A DNA stretch of 64,000 bases from Solirubrum koreensis (GTDB taxonomy: Bacteria > Bacteroidota > Bacteroidia > Cytophagales > Hymenobacteraceae). Under the pieces are notes generated by a model. It did not search any database and was not told the origin of the DNA. It worked only from the letters and a program-made list of their open reading frames with translations. Shown piece by piece: positions 24,781-33,645 of this stretch. A program made the position numbers and the translations under genes. Position 1 is the first letter of the stretch; the number at the start of each line of letters is the position of its first letter. The stretch is from assembly GCF_039541855.1 (NCBI RefSeq), contig NZ_BAABHA010000015.1:124001-188000 (forward strand). The letters run 5' to 3'.

Positions 24781-26988
24781 ATGATAAGCAGGACGCTTAC
24801 GATAGTGGTGGTTGCCGCAGGCGCCAACGTTACGGCCGTCGCTCAAACGCCGGCACCCGATAGCGCCCGGGTCATAAGTCTGGGTGAAGTAATCGTATCG
24901 GCGAGCCGTACTCCCGAACTCCGCGCCGCAGTACCGCAGCAAATAGAAGTACTATCGGCCCGCACCATTCGGCTGCTGAACCCGGCCACCACGGCCGATG
25001 CCTTGCAGCAAAGCGGCTGGGTGTACGTGCAGAAGTCGCAGCTGGGCGGCGGCAGCCCGGTGCTGCGCGGTTTTGAGGCCAACAAGGTGCTGCTGGTGGT
25101 AGATGGCGTGCGGCTGAACAACGCCATATTCCGCGGCGGCCACCTGCAAAACGTGTTGGGTATCGATGCCAACGTGCTCGGGCGCATTGAAGTCCTCAGC
25201 GGGGCCGGCGCCGTACCCTACGGCTCCGATGCCCTGGGCGGCGTTATTAGCGTGTACACCAAGCCGCCGCTGCTGGCCGACAGCGGCTCCACCACTCCGC
25301 GCGTACACACCAGCAACCTACTGCGCTACGCCAGCGCCGCCCACGAGAAAACCCTGCACACCGATGTAAGCCTGGGCTGGCGCCGCGTGGCCTCGCTCAC
25401 AAGCGTAACCGTCACCGATTTCGACGACCTGCGCAAGGGCAACCGGGACTACAGATCTTACCCCGGGTTTGGCGAAAAACCGTTCTACGTGCGCCGCTTC
25501 GGCCTGCGCGACAGCGTGCTGGTAAACCCCGACCCCAACGTGCAGCGCGACTCCGGCTACGGCCAAATGGATGTACTGCAAAAGCTGCTTTTTCGTCCCG
25601 TGGCGCACCAGCAGCACCTGCTGAACTTGCAGTATTCCACCACCACCGACGTGCCTCGCTACGACCGATTGCAGGCGCTCCGCAACGGCTTGCCACGCTT
25701 TGCCGAGTGGAATTATGGCCCGCAGCGTCGCCTAATGGCCAGTTACCAGTACCAGTACACCCGCCCCAAGCGCCTGTTCGATGCCCTGCGCCTTACGCCC
25801 GCCGTTCAGCGGCTGGACGAAAGCCGGCTCGTACGGGACTTTCGCCGCGACGTGCGCCAAGAGAACCGCGAGCAGGTTCGGGTGCTATCGGCTAACCTCG
25901 ACTTGAATAAAAGCTTGGGCCGTCACGAGCTGCGCTACGGTGCCGAAGTCACTCACAACCGCGTGCGCAGCACCGGCACCGGCGTGAACGTGCGCACCGG
26001 CGTGCAGCAAGACATTGCCACCCGCTACCCCAACGGGGCCACTTATGCCACTACCGGACTGTACGCAGCGCACCGCTGGCAGCTTACGCCCGCGCTAACC
26101 CTTTCCGACGGCTTGCGCCTGAGCACGGTGCGCCTGCGCGGCGACTTCGACCCGCGCTTCTTTAACACCACTGCCACCCGCATCCGGCAGTCCTCGGCCT
26201 CACTCGACGGCAACTTGGGCCTGGTAGCGCAGCTACCGGCGGGCTTCCGGGCAAGTGGTTTGGTGGCTACGGCCTTCCGCAACCCCAACGTAGACGACGC
26301 CAGCAAAACCTTCGAGCAAAACAACGGCACGCTCATTATCCCGAACGCCGGTCTGAAACCCGAACGCCTGCGCACCGCCGAAGTAGAGCTGTCGAAAACA
26401 GTGGAAAACCGGTTGCAAGTGGCCATTACCGGCTTTTACACCCAGCTGCGCAATGCCTTGGTGGTGCAGCCCTTTGCCGCCCCCGACGGTGGCAGCACCA
26501 TTACTTTCAACGGCCAGACTTACACCACTGTGGCCAGCACCAACACCGGCCGCGCCCGCATCTACGGCTTCAGCGCCCGCGCCCTGGCTGAGTTCGGAGC
26601 CGGCTTCTCGGCCCAGGGCAGCATCAGCTACACCAAGGGCCGCGACCTTACCCGCGCCGTTCCTCTCGACCACATTCCGCCGCTCTACGGCCGCGGCGCC
26701 GTCAGCTACCGGCGTCGTTCCCTCACGGCCGAGGCCTCGGTACTGTTCAACGGCCGCAAGTGGGTGGGCGAGTTTAGCCCGTCGGGCGAAGACAACCTCG
26801 ATCAGGCCACGCCCGTCGGTTCGCTGGGCTGGTACACGCTCAATTTGCGCACCGAATACCGGCTCACACCGCGCTGGGCCGTGCAGGCCGCTGTGGAGAA
26901 TATTCTCGACCAAAGCTACCGGCAGTTTGCCTCGGGTATTAGCGCGCCGGGCCGCAACGTGGTGCTGGCCCTGCGGTTTGACCGATAG
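24781..26988 (+). CDS. TonB-dependent outer-membrane receptor, heme/hemoglobin type
   Basis: 735 residues. Signal peptide (to AVAQT, about 22), then a plug domain: VIVSASRTPELRAAVPQQIEVL, VLRGFEANKVLLVVDGVRLNNAIFRGGHLQNVLGIDANVLGRIEVLSG and YGSDALGGVISVYT. The beta-barrel follows. In the second half TAFRNPNVDDASKTFEQ and IPNAGLKPERLRTAEVEL resemble the FRAP/NPDL motifs of heme receptors such as HmuR. The last strand is GRNVVLALRF, ending in the aromatic residue required for outer-membrane insertion. No TonB, heme oxygenase or ABC transporter gene is nearby, so the ligand is inferred from motifs only. Confidence 0.88.
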   Translation: MISRTLTIVVVAAGANVTAVAQTPAPDSARVISLGEVIVSASRTPELRAAVPQQIEVLSARTIRLLNPATTADALQQSGWVYVQKSQLGGGSPVLRGFEANKVLLVVDGVRLNNAIFRGGHLQNVLGIDANVLGRIEVLSGAGAVPYGSDALGGVISVYTKPPLLADSGSTTPRVHTSNLLRYASAAHEKTLHTDVSLGWRRVASLTSVTVTDFDDLRKGNRDYRSYPGFGEKPFYVRRFGLRDSVLVNPDPNVQRDSGYGQMDVLQKLLFRPVAHQQHLLNLQYSTTTDVPRYDRLQALRNGLPRFAEWNYGPQRRLMASYQYQYTRPKRLFDALRLTPAVQRLDESRLVRDFRRDVRQENREQVRVLSANLDLNKSLGRHELRYGAEVTHNRVRSTGTGVNVRTGVQQDIATRYPNGATYATTGLYAAHRWQLTPALTLSDGLRLSTVRLRGDFDPRFFNTTATRIRQSSASLDGNLGLVAQLPAGFRASGLVATAFRNPNVDDASKTFEQNNGTLIIPNAGLKPERLRTAEVELSKTVENRLQVAITGFYTQLRNALVVQPFAAPDGGSTITFNGQTYTTVASTNTGRARIYGFSARALAEFGAGFSAQGSISYTKGRDLTRAVPLDHIPPLYGRGAVSYRRRSLTAEASVLFNGRKWVGEFSPSGEDNLDQATPVGSLGWYTLNLRTEYRLTPRWAVQAAVENILDQSYRQFASGISAPGRNVVLALRFDR

Positions 26989-27109
26989 CGTTTCGGTGCC
27001 TGTTTCCCTGCGCCCTTTCGTGCCAAAAACGGCCCTGTTTTATACGAGTCAGTTGTGGTTTGACGTGCTGCTATCTACCAGCGTTTCCAATCCTTCGGTC
27101 ATTCCTTTT

Positions 27110-27679
27110 ATGAGTGTGCTTTCTCCCGAAATTCTGGCGCGTGCCAGCCGCGCCGCGCGCCGCGGGGAGTTTTTCCGGCCAGCCGAGTTGCTGCTGGCCC
27201 TCCCTGTTGTACTGCCCGCTGCGCCACCGTCGCAGGTTCGGGTGGGAGGAGTGTCTGTCCTGGGTATGTCCGTGGCCACGCGACCAGACCCCAAAGTTGC
27301 GGGCGTAGTAATTCTGACGTCGGAAGTAGCTTACCTGGACATGAATGGGCAGATGCAGCAACAACCGCTATCGGCCGCTACACCCATCCGGCTGGACTAT
27401 GCCGGGCCCGCATCGGCCGCGTGGGAGTTAAGCTTGTTTGGCTCCGAACCACTTGCCGTCGAAAGCCACCTGCAGATAGGCACCTGGCCCCAGTTCCCAG
27501 TGCTGGTGCGGCACCCGCACCAAGAGCAAGTATTAATTCGTTTACTAGAAAGCTGGTACGAGCGGCGCATACCAGTGCGCGAAGTTTACTGTGGGCAGCG
27601 CACCATTCTGCTTGGGCTTAACCGCACGTATGAGGAAACGCAGGCACTGAAACAGCGCTACGGCATCACGCTGTACTAA
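27110..27679 (+). CDS. Hypothetical protein, 189 aa
   Basis: I do not recognise this family. The ATG at 27110 is favoured: a longer open frame runs upstream but only as a shadow of the TonB receptor. The product starts with a basic helix (EILARASRAARRGEF), has a Val/Pro-rich stretch, then regularly spaced beta-like segments (AGVVILTSEVAYLDMNGQM, AAWELSLFGSEPLAVESHLQIG) and a C-terminal helix-turn (EETQALKQRYGITLY). No signal peptide or membrane helix. It sits 121 bp after the receptor gene and 40 bp before the flavoenzyme gene, so cotranscription with the latter is possible. Confidence 0.6.
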   Translation: MSVLSPEILARASRAARRGEFFRPAELLLALPVVLPAAPPSQVRVGGVSVLGMSVATRPDPKVAGVVILTSEVAYLDMNGQMQQQPLSAATPIRLDYAGPASAAWELSLFGSEPLAVESHLQIGTWPQFPVLVRHPHQEQVLIRLLESWYERRIPVREVYCGQRTILLGLNRTYEETQALKQRYGITLY

Positions 27680-27719
27680 AATCCCAACCTTCGGCCCGGT
27701 TTCGCAGTTTGCCGGGGGT

Positions 27720-28994
27720 ATGACTCCTCCCGCTGAATCTGCCCAACTGCCCGTTATCATCATTGGCGCCGGCATGGCCGGCCTCACCTGCGCATGCTAC
27801 CTGCATCGTGCCGGGCACCCGGTGCGCGTGCTTGATGCTGCCGATGCCGTGGGCGGGCGCGTGCGCACCGATGTAACGCCCGACGGCTTCCGCCTCGACC
27901 GCGGCTTTCAGGTGCTGCTCACCCGGTACCCCGAGGTGCAGCGCCTCATCGACTACGGCGCCCTGGAGCTAAAAGCCTTTACCTCGGGCGCCGTTATTCG
28001 CCTACCCAACGGCCGCGAAACCACCCTGCGCAACCCACTGAAACAGCCGCTTCGGGCGCTTTCGGCCGTAACGGCACCCATTGGCACCCTAGCCGACAAA
28101 TTGCGAATCGTGAGCCTGGCCCAGCACGTGCGCCAGCACAGCAGCGAGGAGTTGCTGGCCCGCGAAGCCACCGATACCCTCACCTTCCTGCGCCGCTACG
28201 GCTGGAGCGAGCAGATGATTGACACCTTCTTCCGTCCTTTTTTCGGCGGCATTTATCTGGATCGGGAGCTGAGCACGGCCAGCAACTTCTTCGAGTTCGT
28301 GTTCAAGCAGTTTGTGGAAGGCGACGCCGCCGTGCCCGCCCGCGGCCTGCAAGCCATTCCCGAGCAGCTGGCGGCCCGCCTGCCCGCCGGTACCGTAGAG
28401 CTGCATGCCCGCGTAACCGCCATCGAAGGCCACACCGTGCATCTTGCCGATGGCCGCACCCTGCAAGGCCGCGCCGTGGTGCTGGCCACCGACGGCCCCG
28501 CCGCCCAGAAGCTCCTGCCCCAGCTAACCGCGCCCGAGCCCACGGCAGCCCGCCAAACCACCTGCACCTATTTCGCCGCCGACCGCTCGCCCGGTCGTGG
28601 CGACGGCCTGCTGCGCCTGAACGCGGCGCCCGGCTCCCTGGCCCACAACGTAGCTTTTCCTTCCGATGTGGCGCCGGAGTACGCGCCCGCCGGACAAGCG
28701 CTGGTATCGGTAAGCACCCACGGCCACTACGGCTTAAGCGACGACGAGCTGGCCGAGCGCCTGCGGCAGGAACTAACGGCGTGGTTTGGGCACGGCGTGG
28801 CCGGTTGGCGGCGACTGGGTACCTACCACATCGAGCACGCGCTGCCGGTATACGAAGCCGGCCAGCCGGTGCAGTTGCCCTTGCAGCTGGCCGAGGGCCT
28901 GTACCGCTGCGGCGACTGGGCATCGTATCCCTCGCTGAATGCGGCCATGGCCACGGGTCGGCAGGTGGCTGAGCAACTGCTAGCAGCGGGTTAA
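27720..28994 (+). CDS. FAD-dependent amine-oxidase/phytoene-desaturase-like oxidoreductase
   Basis: 424 residues. The N-terminal Rossmann dinucleotide fold has VIIIGAGMAGLTCACYLHRAG (12-32) and the downstream GGRVRTD (about 49-55) that contacts FAD. The middle contains RGFQVLLTRYPEV and a PFFGGIYLDRELSTASNF segment, and the end has GLYRCGDWASYPSLNAAMATGRQVAEQLL (about 393-421), the C-terminal FAD-binding motif of the flavin amine oxidase/protoporphyrinogen oxidase superfamily. Substrate cannot be set from sequence; homologues are often annotated simply as FAD-dependent oxidoreductase. Confidence 0.85.
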   Translation: MTPPAESAQLPVIIIGAGMAGLTCACYLHRAGHPVRVLDAADAVGGRVRTDVTPDGFRLDRGFQVLLTRYPEVQRLIDYGALELKAFTSGAVIRLPNGRETTLRNPLKQPLRALSAVTAPIGTLADKLRIVSLAQHVRQHSSEELLAREATDTLTFLRRYGWSEQMIDTFFRPFFGGIYLDRELSTASNFFEFVFKQFVEGDAAVPARGLQAIPEQLAARLPAGTVELHARVTAIEGHTVHLADGRTLQGRAVVLATDGPAAQKLLPQLTAPEPTAARQTTCTYFAADRSPGRGDGLLRLNAAPGSLAHNVAFPSDVAPEYAPAGQALVSVSTHGHYGLSDDELAERLRQELTAWFGHGVAGWRRLGTYHIEHALPVYEAGQPVQLPLQLAEGLYRCGDWASYPSLNAAMATGRQVAEQLLAAG

Positions 28995-29092
28995 GCCAGC
29001 CCGGCGGTAATCAGAACAGCATTTCTTTTCCCGGCCACCGTGCGTATTACACCTGCCCGCACCAGCCGCAAAAAAGTAAATCAATGAAGGCG

Positions 29093-29425
29093 TTATTGCC
29101 AGTCGGCATCGGTGGTGGGGTGGCGCTGCACCCAGGCTTCCAGCTGGGCGGTGCGGGCCCGTTGGCGGGTTAGCTCGTACTGCAGCTGCTCCAGCCGTCG
29201 GCGCATGGCCAGCACCAGGTCCATGCCTTCGGGGTTCAGGTGGAGGTCGTGGTGGAGGCGGGCGAGGCGGGCCAGGTGTTCGGCTTCGTCTTCAATAAGC
29301 GGCTCGGGTGCCTCGTTCAGCCGAACCAAGCCCAGCTCGGCCAGCTCGCGTAGGCTGTCTTCAGAAAGGCCATATACGGTGGCGCATTCGTGAAACGTGA
29401 GGGTAATGAAGTGCGTGGTAGGCAT
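29093..29425 (-). CDS. cbpM: Chaperone modulator CbpM
   Basis: 110-residue MerR-like helical protein that binds the J-domain of CbpA and inhibits it. The N-terminal winged-helix-like segment (FHECATVYGLSEDSLRELAELGLV) and the later helix pair (LARLARLHHDLHLNPEGMDLVLAMRRRLEQLQYEL) match the CbpM family. It is directly downstream of the cbpA gene (55 bp), as in many other bacteria, which supports the call. Cytoplasmic. Confidence 0.88.
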   Translation of the reverse strand: MPTTHFITLTFHECATVYGLSEDSLRELAELGLVRLNEAPEPLIEDEAEHLARLARLHHDLHLNPEGMDLVLAMRRRLEQLQYELTRQRARTAQLEAWVQRHPTTDADWQ

Positions 29426-29480
29426 GGCCGGAAGCGGTTACATATCCGATGAATAATTTCGAACGACACTAATAACCAGG

Positions 29481-30431
29481 CTACTGAGTGGGATGGTCCA
29501 CGGTTTCGCCCCGCAGCTGGGCCAGCTGCCGAATCAGGGTTTTTTCCGGCTCCGAGAGCTGTTGCGGCAGCTGCACTTGCAGGCGCAGGTACAAGTCGCC
29601 GAACTGCCCGTTCTGGCGGTACACGGGAAAGCCTTTGCCGCGCAGGCGCAGCTTGGTGCCGTTGGCCGTTTCGGGCTTGAGCCTGATTTTAACCGGCCCC
29701 GACAGCGTTTCCACCACCTGCTCGCCGCCGAGCAGGGCCTTGTACAGGCTCACGGGTACGTCCATGGTGAGGTCGGCGCCGGTGCGTACGTAGCGGGCGT
29801 CGGGCCGAATGCGGAAGGTGATGAACAAGGAGCCGTTAGGCCCGCCGTTGCGGCCGGGCGCACCCTGGTCGCGCAGCCGAATGGTTTGGCCGTCGTCCAC
29901 GCCGGGCTGAATGGTGATGCGCAGCTTTTTGTCGCCCACGGTTACGGTGCGCGGGCCGCCTTCGTACGCTTCTTCCAGGGTTAGCTCCATGTCGGCGCGG
30001 TAATCGTGCCCGGCCGCGGCGCGGGGGCCACCGGCACGGCCGCCGCCCATGTTGCCAAAAATGGAGCTGAAAAAATCGGAAAAGTCGCCGTCGTCGGCCC
30101 CAAAGCCCCCGCCAAAACCGCCACCTCCGCCGTAGCCCTGGCCCGCGTACTGCGACCAATCAAAGCCGCCGGCCTGGCCGCCGCGGCCGGCACCGGCCTG
30201 CTGGTAGCGCTGCCAGTCGGCGCCCAGCTGGTCGTACTTGCGGCGCTTTTCGTCGTCGCTGAGCACCTCGTTGGCCTCGTTCACCTCCTTGAACTTGCGT
30301 TCGGATTCGGCGTCGTTGGGGTTTACATCGGGGTGGTATTGGCGGGCCAGCTTGCGGTAGGCCTTTTTGATCTGGTCTTTGGTCGCGTTTTTATCGACTC
30401 CCAAAACCTTGTAATAGTCTTTGTAGTCCAT
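29481..30431 (-). CDS. cbpA: DnaJ-type co-chaperone CbpA
   Basis: 316 residues from the ATG at 30431-30429; an upstream extension is Ser-rich and non-conserved. J-domain at 2-66 (DYYKVLGVDKNATKDQIKKAYRKLARQYHPDVNPND) with the HPD motif that stimulates DnaK. A Gly/Phe-rich linker (about 75-135) follows, then two DnaJ C-terminal substrate domains (MELTLEEAYEGG, VTVGDKKLRITIQPGVDDGQTIRLRDQGAPG, DLYLRLQVQLPQQL). There is no Cys-rich zinc domain, which makes it CbpA/DjlA-like rather than DnaJ. It forms an operon with cbpM. Confidence 0.9.
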   Translation of the reverse strand: MDYKDYYKVLGVDKNATKDQIKKAYRKLARQYHPDVNPNDAESERKFKEVNEANEVLSDDEKRRKYDQLGADWQRYQQAGAGRGGQAGGFDWSQYAGQGYGGGGGFGGGFGADDGDFSDFFSSIFGNMGGGRAGGPRAAAGHDYRADMELTLEEAYEGGPRTVTVGDKKLRITIQPGVDDGQTIRLRDQGAPGRNGGPNGSLFITFRIRPDARYVRTGADLTMDVPVSLYKALLGGEQVVETLSGPVKIRLKPETANGTKLRLRGKGFPVYRQNGQFGDLYLRLQVQLPQQLSEPEKTLIRQLAQLRGETVDHPTQ

Positions 30432-30515
30432 GGCGGAAAACGATGATCGGGTGCTGAAGGAAGAAGGCAACGAAGCGTTGGCAAGTCTGCCCACATGCAG
30501 TTGCCGCTAACCCAA

Positions 30516-30851
30516 TTACTTCTTGAGCGGATCGTGGCCCCAGTTCATGAGCGAGTGGCGCCAGCGGGAATCCTTCACGTCCTCGGCGTGCTGCGGGCCC
30601 TGGGCCAAATGGCGGCTAATATAGCTGTGCACCTTGTGCATGTGCTGCTCGTCGTCGGCGGTGAGGTCGGCCTTGTTCTTGTGCAGAATTTCCACGATGC
30701 GCCGGCCCGAATGACGGCCGATGCTTTCCCCGTCGCCGCTGTCCTGCCCAACCGCCTTCGACTCGTCGGTTTGCAGCCACTTTTCTAATTCGGAGGCGCT
30801 CATGTTTACGTCGTGTTTGAACTGTTCGTAAGGGTTGGCGGCGAGTGACAT
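30516..30851 (-). CDS. DUF3140 protein
   Basis: 111 residues. The motif set EKWLQTDESKAVGQ, SIGRHSGRRIVEIL, DDEQHMHKVHSYISRHLAQGP and RHSLMNWGHDPLKK matches DUF3140, small cytoplasmic proteins of unknown function often found near stress genes. It lies 84 bp upstream of cbpA in the same direction and may share a stress-linked transcript. Start choice: the ATG at 30851 leaves a full conserved domain. Confidence 0.82.
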   Translation of the reverse strand: MSLAANPYEQFKHDVNMSASELEKWLQTDESKAVGQDSGDGESIGRHSGRRIVEILHKNKADLTADDEQHMHKVHSYISRHLAQGPQHAEDVKDSRWRHSLMNWGHDPLKK

Positions 30852-31011
30852 ACGGAAAAAACAAGGATGAAAAAGGCAGTAGGTGGCGTTGGCCCGTTTG
30901 TTGCAAAACGCACCCGGCGCCTAGTGGGTTATCAGGAGAAAAATCAACTCCAATAAGTCGCGGCTGCTTCGTAACTTACCTCTCCTCATTTCCCTCCCTT
31001 TTTCTACCCTT

Positions 31012-31422
31012 ATGAAGTTGTTTTCGACCTTTCTAACGCTGGCTCTGCTGGCCCTGGGCCTGTCGACGCAAGCCCAAACCAAACCCGCCGCGCGCCGCAC
31101 CCCGCCGCCGCGTCCGGTACTGAAAAACGCCGGCGTACGCGACGGCGTGACGATGACCGAGGGCAAGGTTATGCACACCCAAAACGGCCACACCGCTGCC
31201 CTCTCAGAGCCCTTAACGCTGGTTAACGGCACCAAGATTAACGTCGATGGCACCGTGACCATGACCGACGGCCGCACCGTGACGCTGGTAAACGGCGACT
31301 ACATGTCGCTCAGCGGCCGCCTGACCACCGCCGCCATGAAGGCCGAGCAGGACAGCCTTATTCAGGCGGCCAAGCTGGACCCCAAAGGCAAAATGAAAAT
31401 CAAGAAGAAGGGCAAAAACTAA
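31012..31422 (+). CDS. DUF6799-type exported repeat protein
   Basis: 136 residues with a signal peptide (LLALGLSTQAQ, cut near 22) and a Pro/Arg-rich mature N-terminus. Two tandem units of the form DGVTMTEGKVMHTQNGHTAALSEPLTLVNGTKINVDGTVTMTDGRTVTLVNGDYMSLSG make up the DUF6799-like core (about 44-105). The tail is very basic (KGKMKIKKKGKN). These domains occur in periplasmic proteins of Bacteroidetes; I know no function. Ends at a strong terminator. Confidence 0.75.
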   Translation: MKLFSTFLTLALLALGLSTQAQTKPAARRTPPPRPVLKNAGVRDGVTMTEGKVMHTQNGHTAALSEPLTLVNGTKINVDGTVTMTDGRTVTLVNGDYMSLSGRLTTAAMKAEQDSLIQAAKLDPKGKMKIKKKGKN

Positions 31423-31473
31423 TGTGTTTCCGGCCGGCGCGTTGCCAAGGCCGGTACGCCTTTTTGCTTAGTA

Positions 31474-31506
31474 AAAAAGCCCGTGGCACCATGCCACGGG
31501 CTTTTT
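31474..31506. terminator. Bidirectional terminator
   Basis: 15-bp stem (31474-31488 with 31492-31506), 3-nt loop, A/T tracts on both sides. It separates the convergent DUF6799 gene and the 64-aa gene. Confidence 0.9.
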
Positions 31507-31525
31507 CTATTGTAGTCAAGCTCGG

Positions 31526-31720
31526 CTACTTCGTGTAATCAGTCAAAATCAAACGCACTTCGGCCTCGTCCTTAGCCTCCACTATTTCGTCGATGACGAA
31601 TTGCACTTCGGCCTCGTTCCAGCCCTGCTGCTCGGCCGCTTTTACAAACTGGCTGAGGGCCTGAAACCGGTCGGTTTCGGCGGACGGAGGCGTCCAGATT
31701 ACTTTTTTGCGGATGCGCAT
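31526..31720 (-). CDS. Small hypothetical protein, 64 aa
   Basis: Basic N-terminus (MRIRKKVIWTPPS) and an acidic helical rest (FVKAAEQQGWNEAEVQFVIDEIVEAKDEAEVRLILTDYTK). Codon use matches real genes here and it ends at a terminator, which supports it as coding. It starts 29 bp downstream of the rlpA stop codon. No recognised domain. Confidence 0.6.
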   Translation of the reverse strand: MRIRKKVIWTPPSAETDRFQALSQFVKAAEQQGWNEAEVQFVIDEIVEAKDEAEVRLILTDYTK

Positions 31721-31749
31721 AAGAAGGAGCTACGGCGAAAAGAGCGAGG

Positions 31750-32163
31750 TTATTTACCGCGGGCGGGCTTTATCACCCGCAGCGTTACGGGGGCCACGCC
31801 GTTGTCGATGATATCGATTTTACGAGCGGCTTTCTTGGAGAGGTCGATGATGCGGCCGGGCACGTGCGGGCCGCGGTCGTTCACGGTTACTTTCACCGAG
31901 CGGTTATTGCGGGGGTTGGTTACGCGCACCACGGTGCCAAAAGGCAGGGTTTTGTGCGCGGCCGTCATCTTACCGGGGCGGTACGGTACGCCGCTGGCGG
32001 TTTTGCGTCCGTTGAACTTATCGGCGTAAAACGAGGCCTTGCCCGACTCGGTAAAGCCCTTGCTACCGGCGCAGCTGGCCAGTAAGGCAGTGCCGGCCAG
32101 CAACAGCCCCAGGCGGCGAGCAACAGTGATGGTGGAAAGCGGAAGCGAGGTAAAACAAGTCAT
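31750..32163 (-). CDS. rlpA: RlpA-family septal-ring lytic transglycosylase-like lipoprotein
   Basis: 137 residues from the ATG at 32163-32161. Lipobox LASC puts the lipidated Cys near residue 32. The double-psi beta-barrel domain (about 38-133) has GKASFYADKFNGRKTASGVPY, MTAAHKTLPFGTVVRVTN, SVKVTVNDRGPHVPGRIIDLSKKAARKI and VTLRVIKPA, the regular RlpA pattern. RlpA cleaves denuded peptidoglycan at the septum in some bacteria. No SPOR domain is present, as in many short homologues. Followed by the 64-aa gene. Confidence 0.88.
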   Translation of the reverse strand: MTCFTSLPLSTITVARRLGLLLAGTALLASCAGSKGFTESGKASFYADKFNGRKTASGVPYRPGKMTAAHKTLPFGTVVRVTNPRNNRSVKVTVNDRGPHVPGRIIDLSKKAARKIDIIDNGVAPVTLRVIKPARGK

Positions 32164-32212
32164 AAGCAAACTTAAGATCGGAAATTCGGAGCCGGCACCG
32201 GCCGGTGTGGCC

Positions 32213-33067
32213 TCAGCGGGTAGCCTTGCCCGCGCCCGACTTCGCCGGGGGCGGAATGCGCATGGCCAGCAGCTGCTCAAACGAACCCTGGTACACGTTA
32301 AAGTCCACCGGCCCGCGAATCCCGGGCACGTGGGCTTCGTCGGAATGCTGCCAGATAATCCAGCGGTTGGGGTTCAGGGCGGGCTTCTCCACCTCGTAGT
32401 GCGCCAGCCACAGCGGGTACTTATCGAAATGCCCGGCGAGGTAGCGTTGGTAGAAACTGTGGTTGGAGTACAAGATGGGCCGCACGCCGTAATGGCGCTC
32501 CACCAGCCGCAGCCACGTGGCAATGTTGCGGCGCATAACGGCCACGTCGTGAAACTCCATGGCCTCTACATCGAGCACGGGCGGCAGGTCGCCGGGGGCC
32601 AGCGGCACGGTTTTCACGAACAGATTGGCTTGCTCGGTGCCGTCGTAATTCGGCTGAAAAAAGTGGTAGGCGCCGCAATACACGCCGGCCGCCCGGGCCT
32701 CGCGCCAGTTCCGGGCGAAGCGCTTGTCGCGCAAGCTCACGCCTTCGGTAGCTTTAATGAAGGCGAACCGAACCCGTTGCTGCGCCACCTCCGGCCAATC
32801 GATGCGGCCCTGGTAGGAGGAAACGTCGATGCCGTGTACCGAGTAGCCGGTTAGCAGCGGCGTTTTTTCGCGGCCTGTAAGCGTATGCGCGGTAAACGAG
32901 GCCCAGGCGCGGCGGGCGTAGCGGTGCAACTGCCGCCGGTAGTGCCAGTACACCAGCCCCGAAGCCAGCGTACCCAGCAGCAGCACGTACAGCAGCACAC
33001 GGCGCCACGGCGCACCCTTAGGGCGACGCGAAGAGCGGACAGCGGACGTACGTCGGGAACGAGTCAT
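32213..33067 (-). CDS. Glycoside hydrolase family 25 lysozyme, membrane-anchored
   Basis: 284 residues from the ATG at 33067-33065. One N-terminal membrane anchor (VLLYVLLLGTLASGLVYW) is preceded by an Arg-rich segment, giving a signal-anchor orientation with the enzyme in the periplasm. The GH25 muramidase domain shows GIDVSSYQGRIDWPEV, FAFIKATEGVSLRD, AGVYCGAYHFFQP, PPVLDVEAMEF (the catalytic acid pair region), PILYSNHSFY, and WIIWQHSDEAHVPGIRGPVDFNVYQG at the end. It cleaves peptidoglycan, consistent with the neighbouring rlpA. Confidence 0.88.
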   Translation of the reverse strand: MTRSRRTSAVRSSRRPKGAPWRRVLLYVLLLGTLASGLVYWHYRRQLHRYARRAWASFTAHTLTGREKTPLLTGYSVHGIDVSSYQGRIDWPEVAQQRVRFAFIKATEGVSLRDKRFARNWREARAAGVYCGAYHFFQPNYDGTEQANLFVKTVPLAPGDLPPVLDVEAMEFHDVAVMRRNIATWLRLVERHYGVRPILYSNHSFYQRYLAGHFDKYPLWLAHYEVEKPALNPNRWIIWQHSDEAHVPGIRGPVDFNVYQGSFEQLLAMRIPPPAKSGAGKATR

Positions 33068-33085
33068 GCAAGCACAGGCCAAGAG

Positions 33086-33093
33086 CAAAGATA
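33086..33093 (-). promoter_or_regulatory. Candidate promoter core of the GH25 gene
   Basis: Read leftward, TATCTTTG is a perfect TAnnTTTG match 19 bp from the GH25 start codon. No good -33 TTG was found. Confidence 0.4.
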
Positions 33094-33180
33094 ACGCTGC
33101 TTACCCGGCTGCGCGTGCCTTGGCGTGGCAAAGGATGCCGGGGAAGCCGTACTTTTAGCCTCCTCCTAACCACCGCAACC

Positions 33181-33507
33181 ATGGCTGATGTCCGCACCGA
33201 ACGCTCCGGGCCACTGGCTTTACTCATCGGTTTCGGCTGCTTTGTAGTGTTTGAAACGGTGGTGTTTTTTCTGCTGCGCTGGCTGGTATCGGGCTTGGGC
33301 GAGAGCAACCAATACCAGCCCGAAAACACGATTACCGCCAACTGGGTAAAAACCAGCGTATTTTTGCTGCTGCACCTGATTTTGCTGGTGGTAGCCGTAC
33401 TCACCATCAGCAACGCGCTGCCGCGCCGGTTCCGGGGCCAAATAATGGGCTGGTTTTACCTGGCGTTGGTTACCATGTTTCTGCTGCTGTGGCCGCTGTT
33501 TGAGTAG
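33181..33507 (+). CDS. Small membrane protein, 108 aa
   Basis: Unknown function. Three hydrophobic segments: about 11-36 (LALLIGFGCFVVFETVVFFLLRWLV), 57-76 (VFLLLHLILLVVAVLTISN) and 86-107 (MGWFYLALVTMFLLLWPLF). The ATG at 33181 is preferred over an upstream start at 33115 because the extra residues are Arg/Gly-rich and non-hydrophobic. Diverges from the GH25 gene. Confidence 0.65.
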   Translation: MADVRTERSGPLALLIGFGCFVVFETVVFFLLRWLVSGLGESNQYQPENTITANWVKTSVFLLLHLILLVVAVLTISNALPRRFRGQIMGWFYLALVTMFLLLWPLFE

Positions 33508-33541
33508 CATCTGGCAAAGCTCAACCGGAACGTTAGGCCAC

Positions 33542-33569
33542 AAAAAAGCCGCTGCGGCGAGGCAGCGGC
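33542..33569 (-). terminator. Terminator of the Hsp20 gene
   Basis: GCCGCTGC (33548-33555) pairs with GCAGCGGC (33562-33569). Read leftward it is followed by TTTTTT (33547-33542). It lies about 77 bp past the Hsp20 stop codon. Confidence 0.75.
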
Positions 33570-33645
33570 TGTGAAACCATGAGGTGCCGGTCGGTCCCGG
33601 CGTTATATATAGGCAAGTGAGAGAAGCGTTCGGCCAGCGGGCAGG

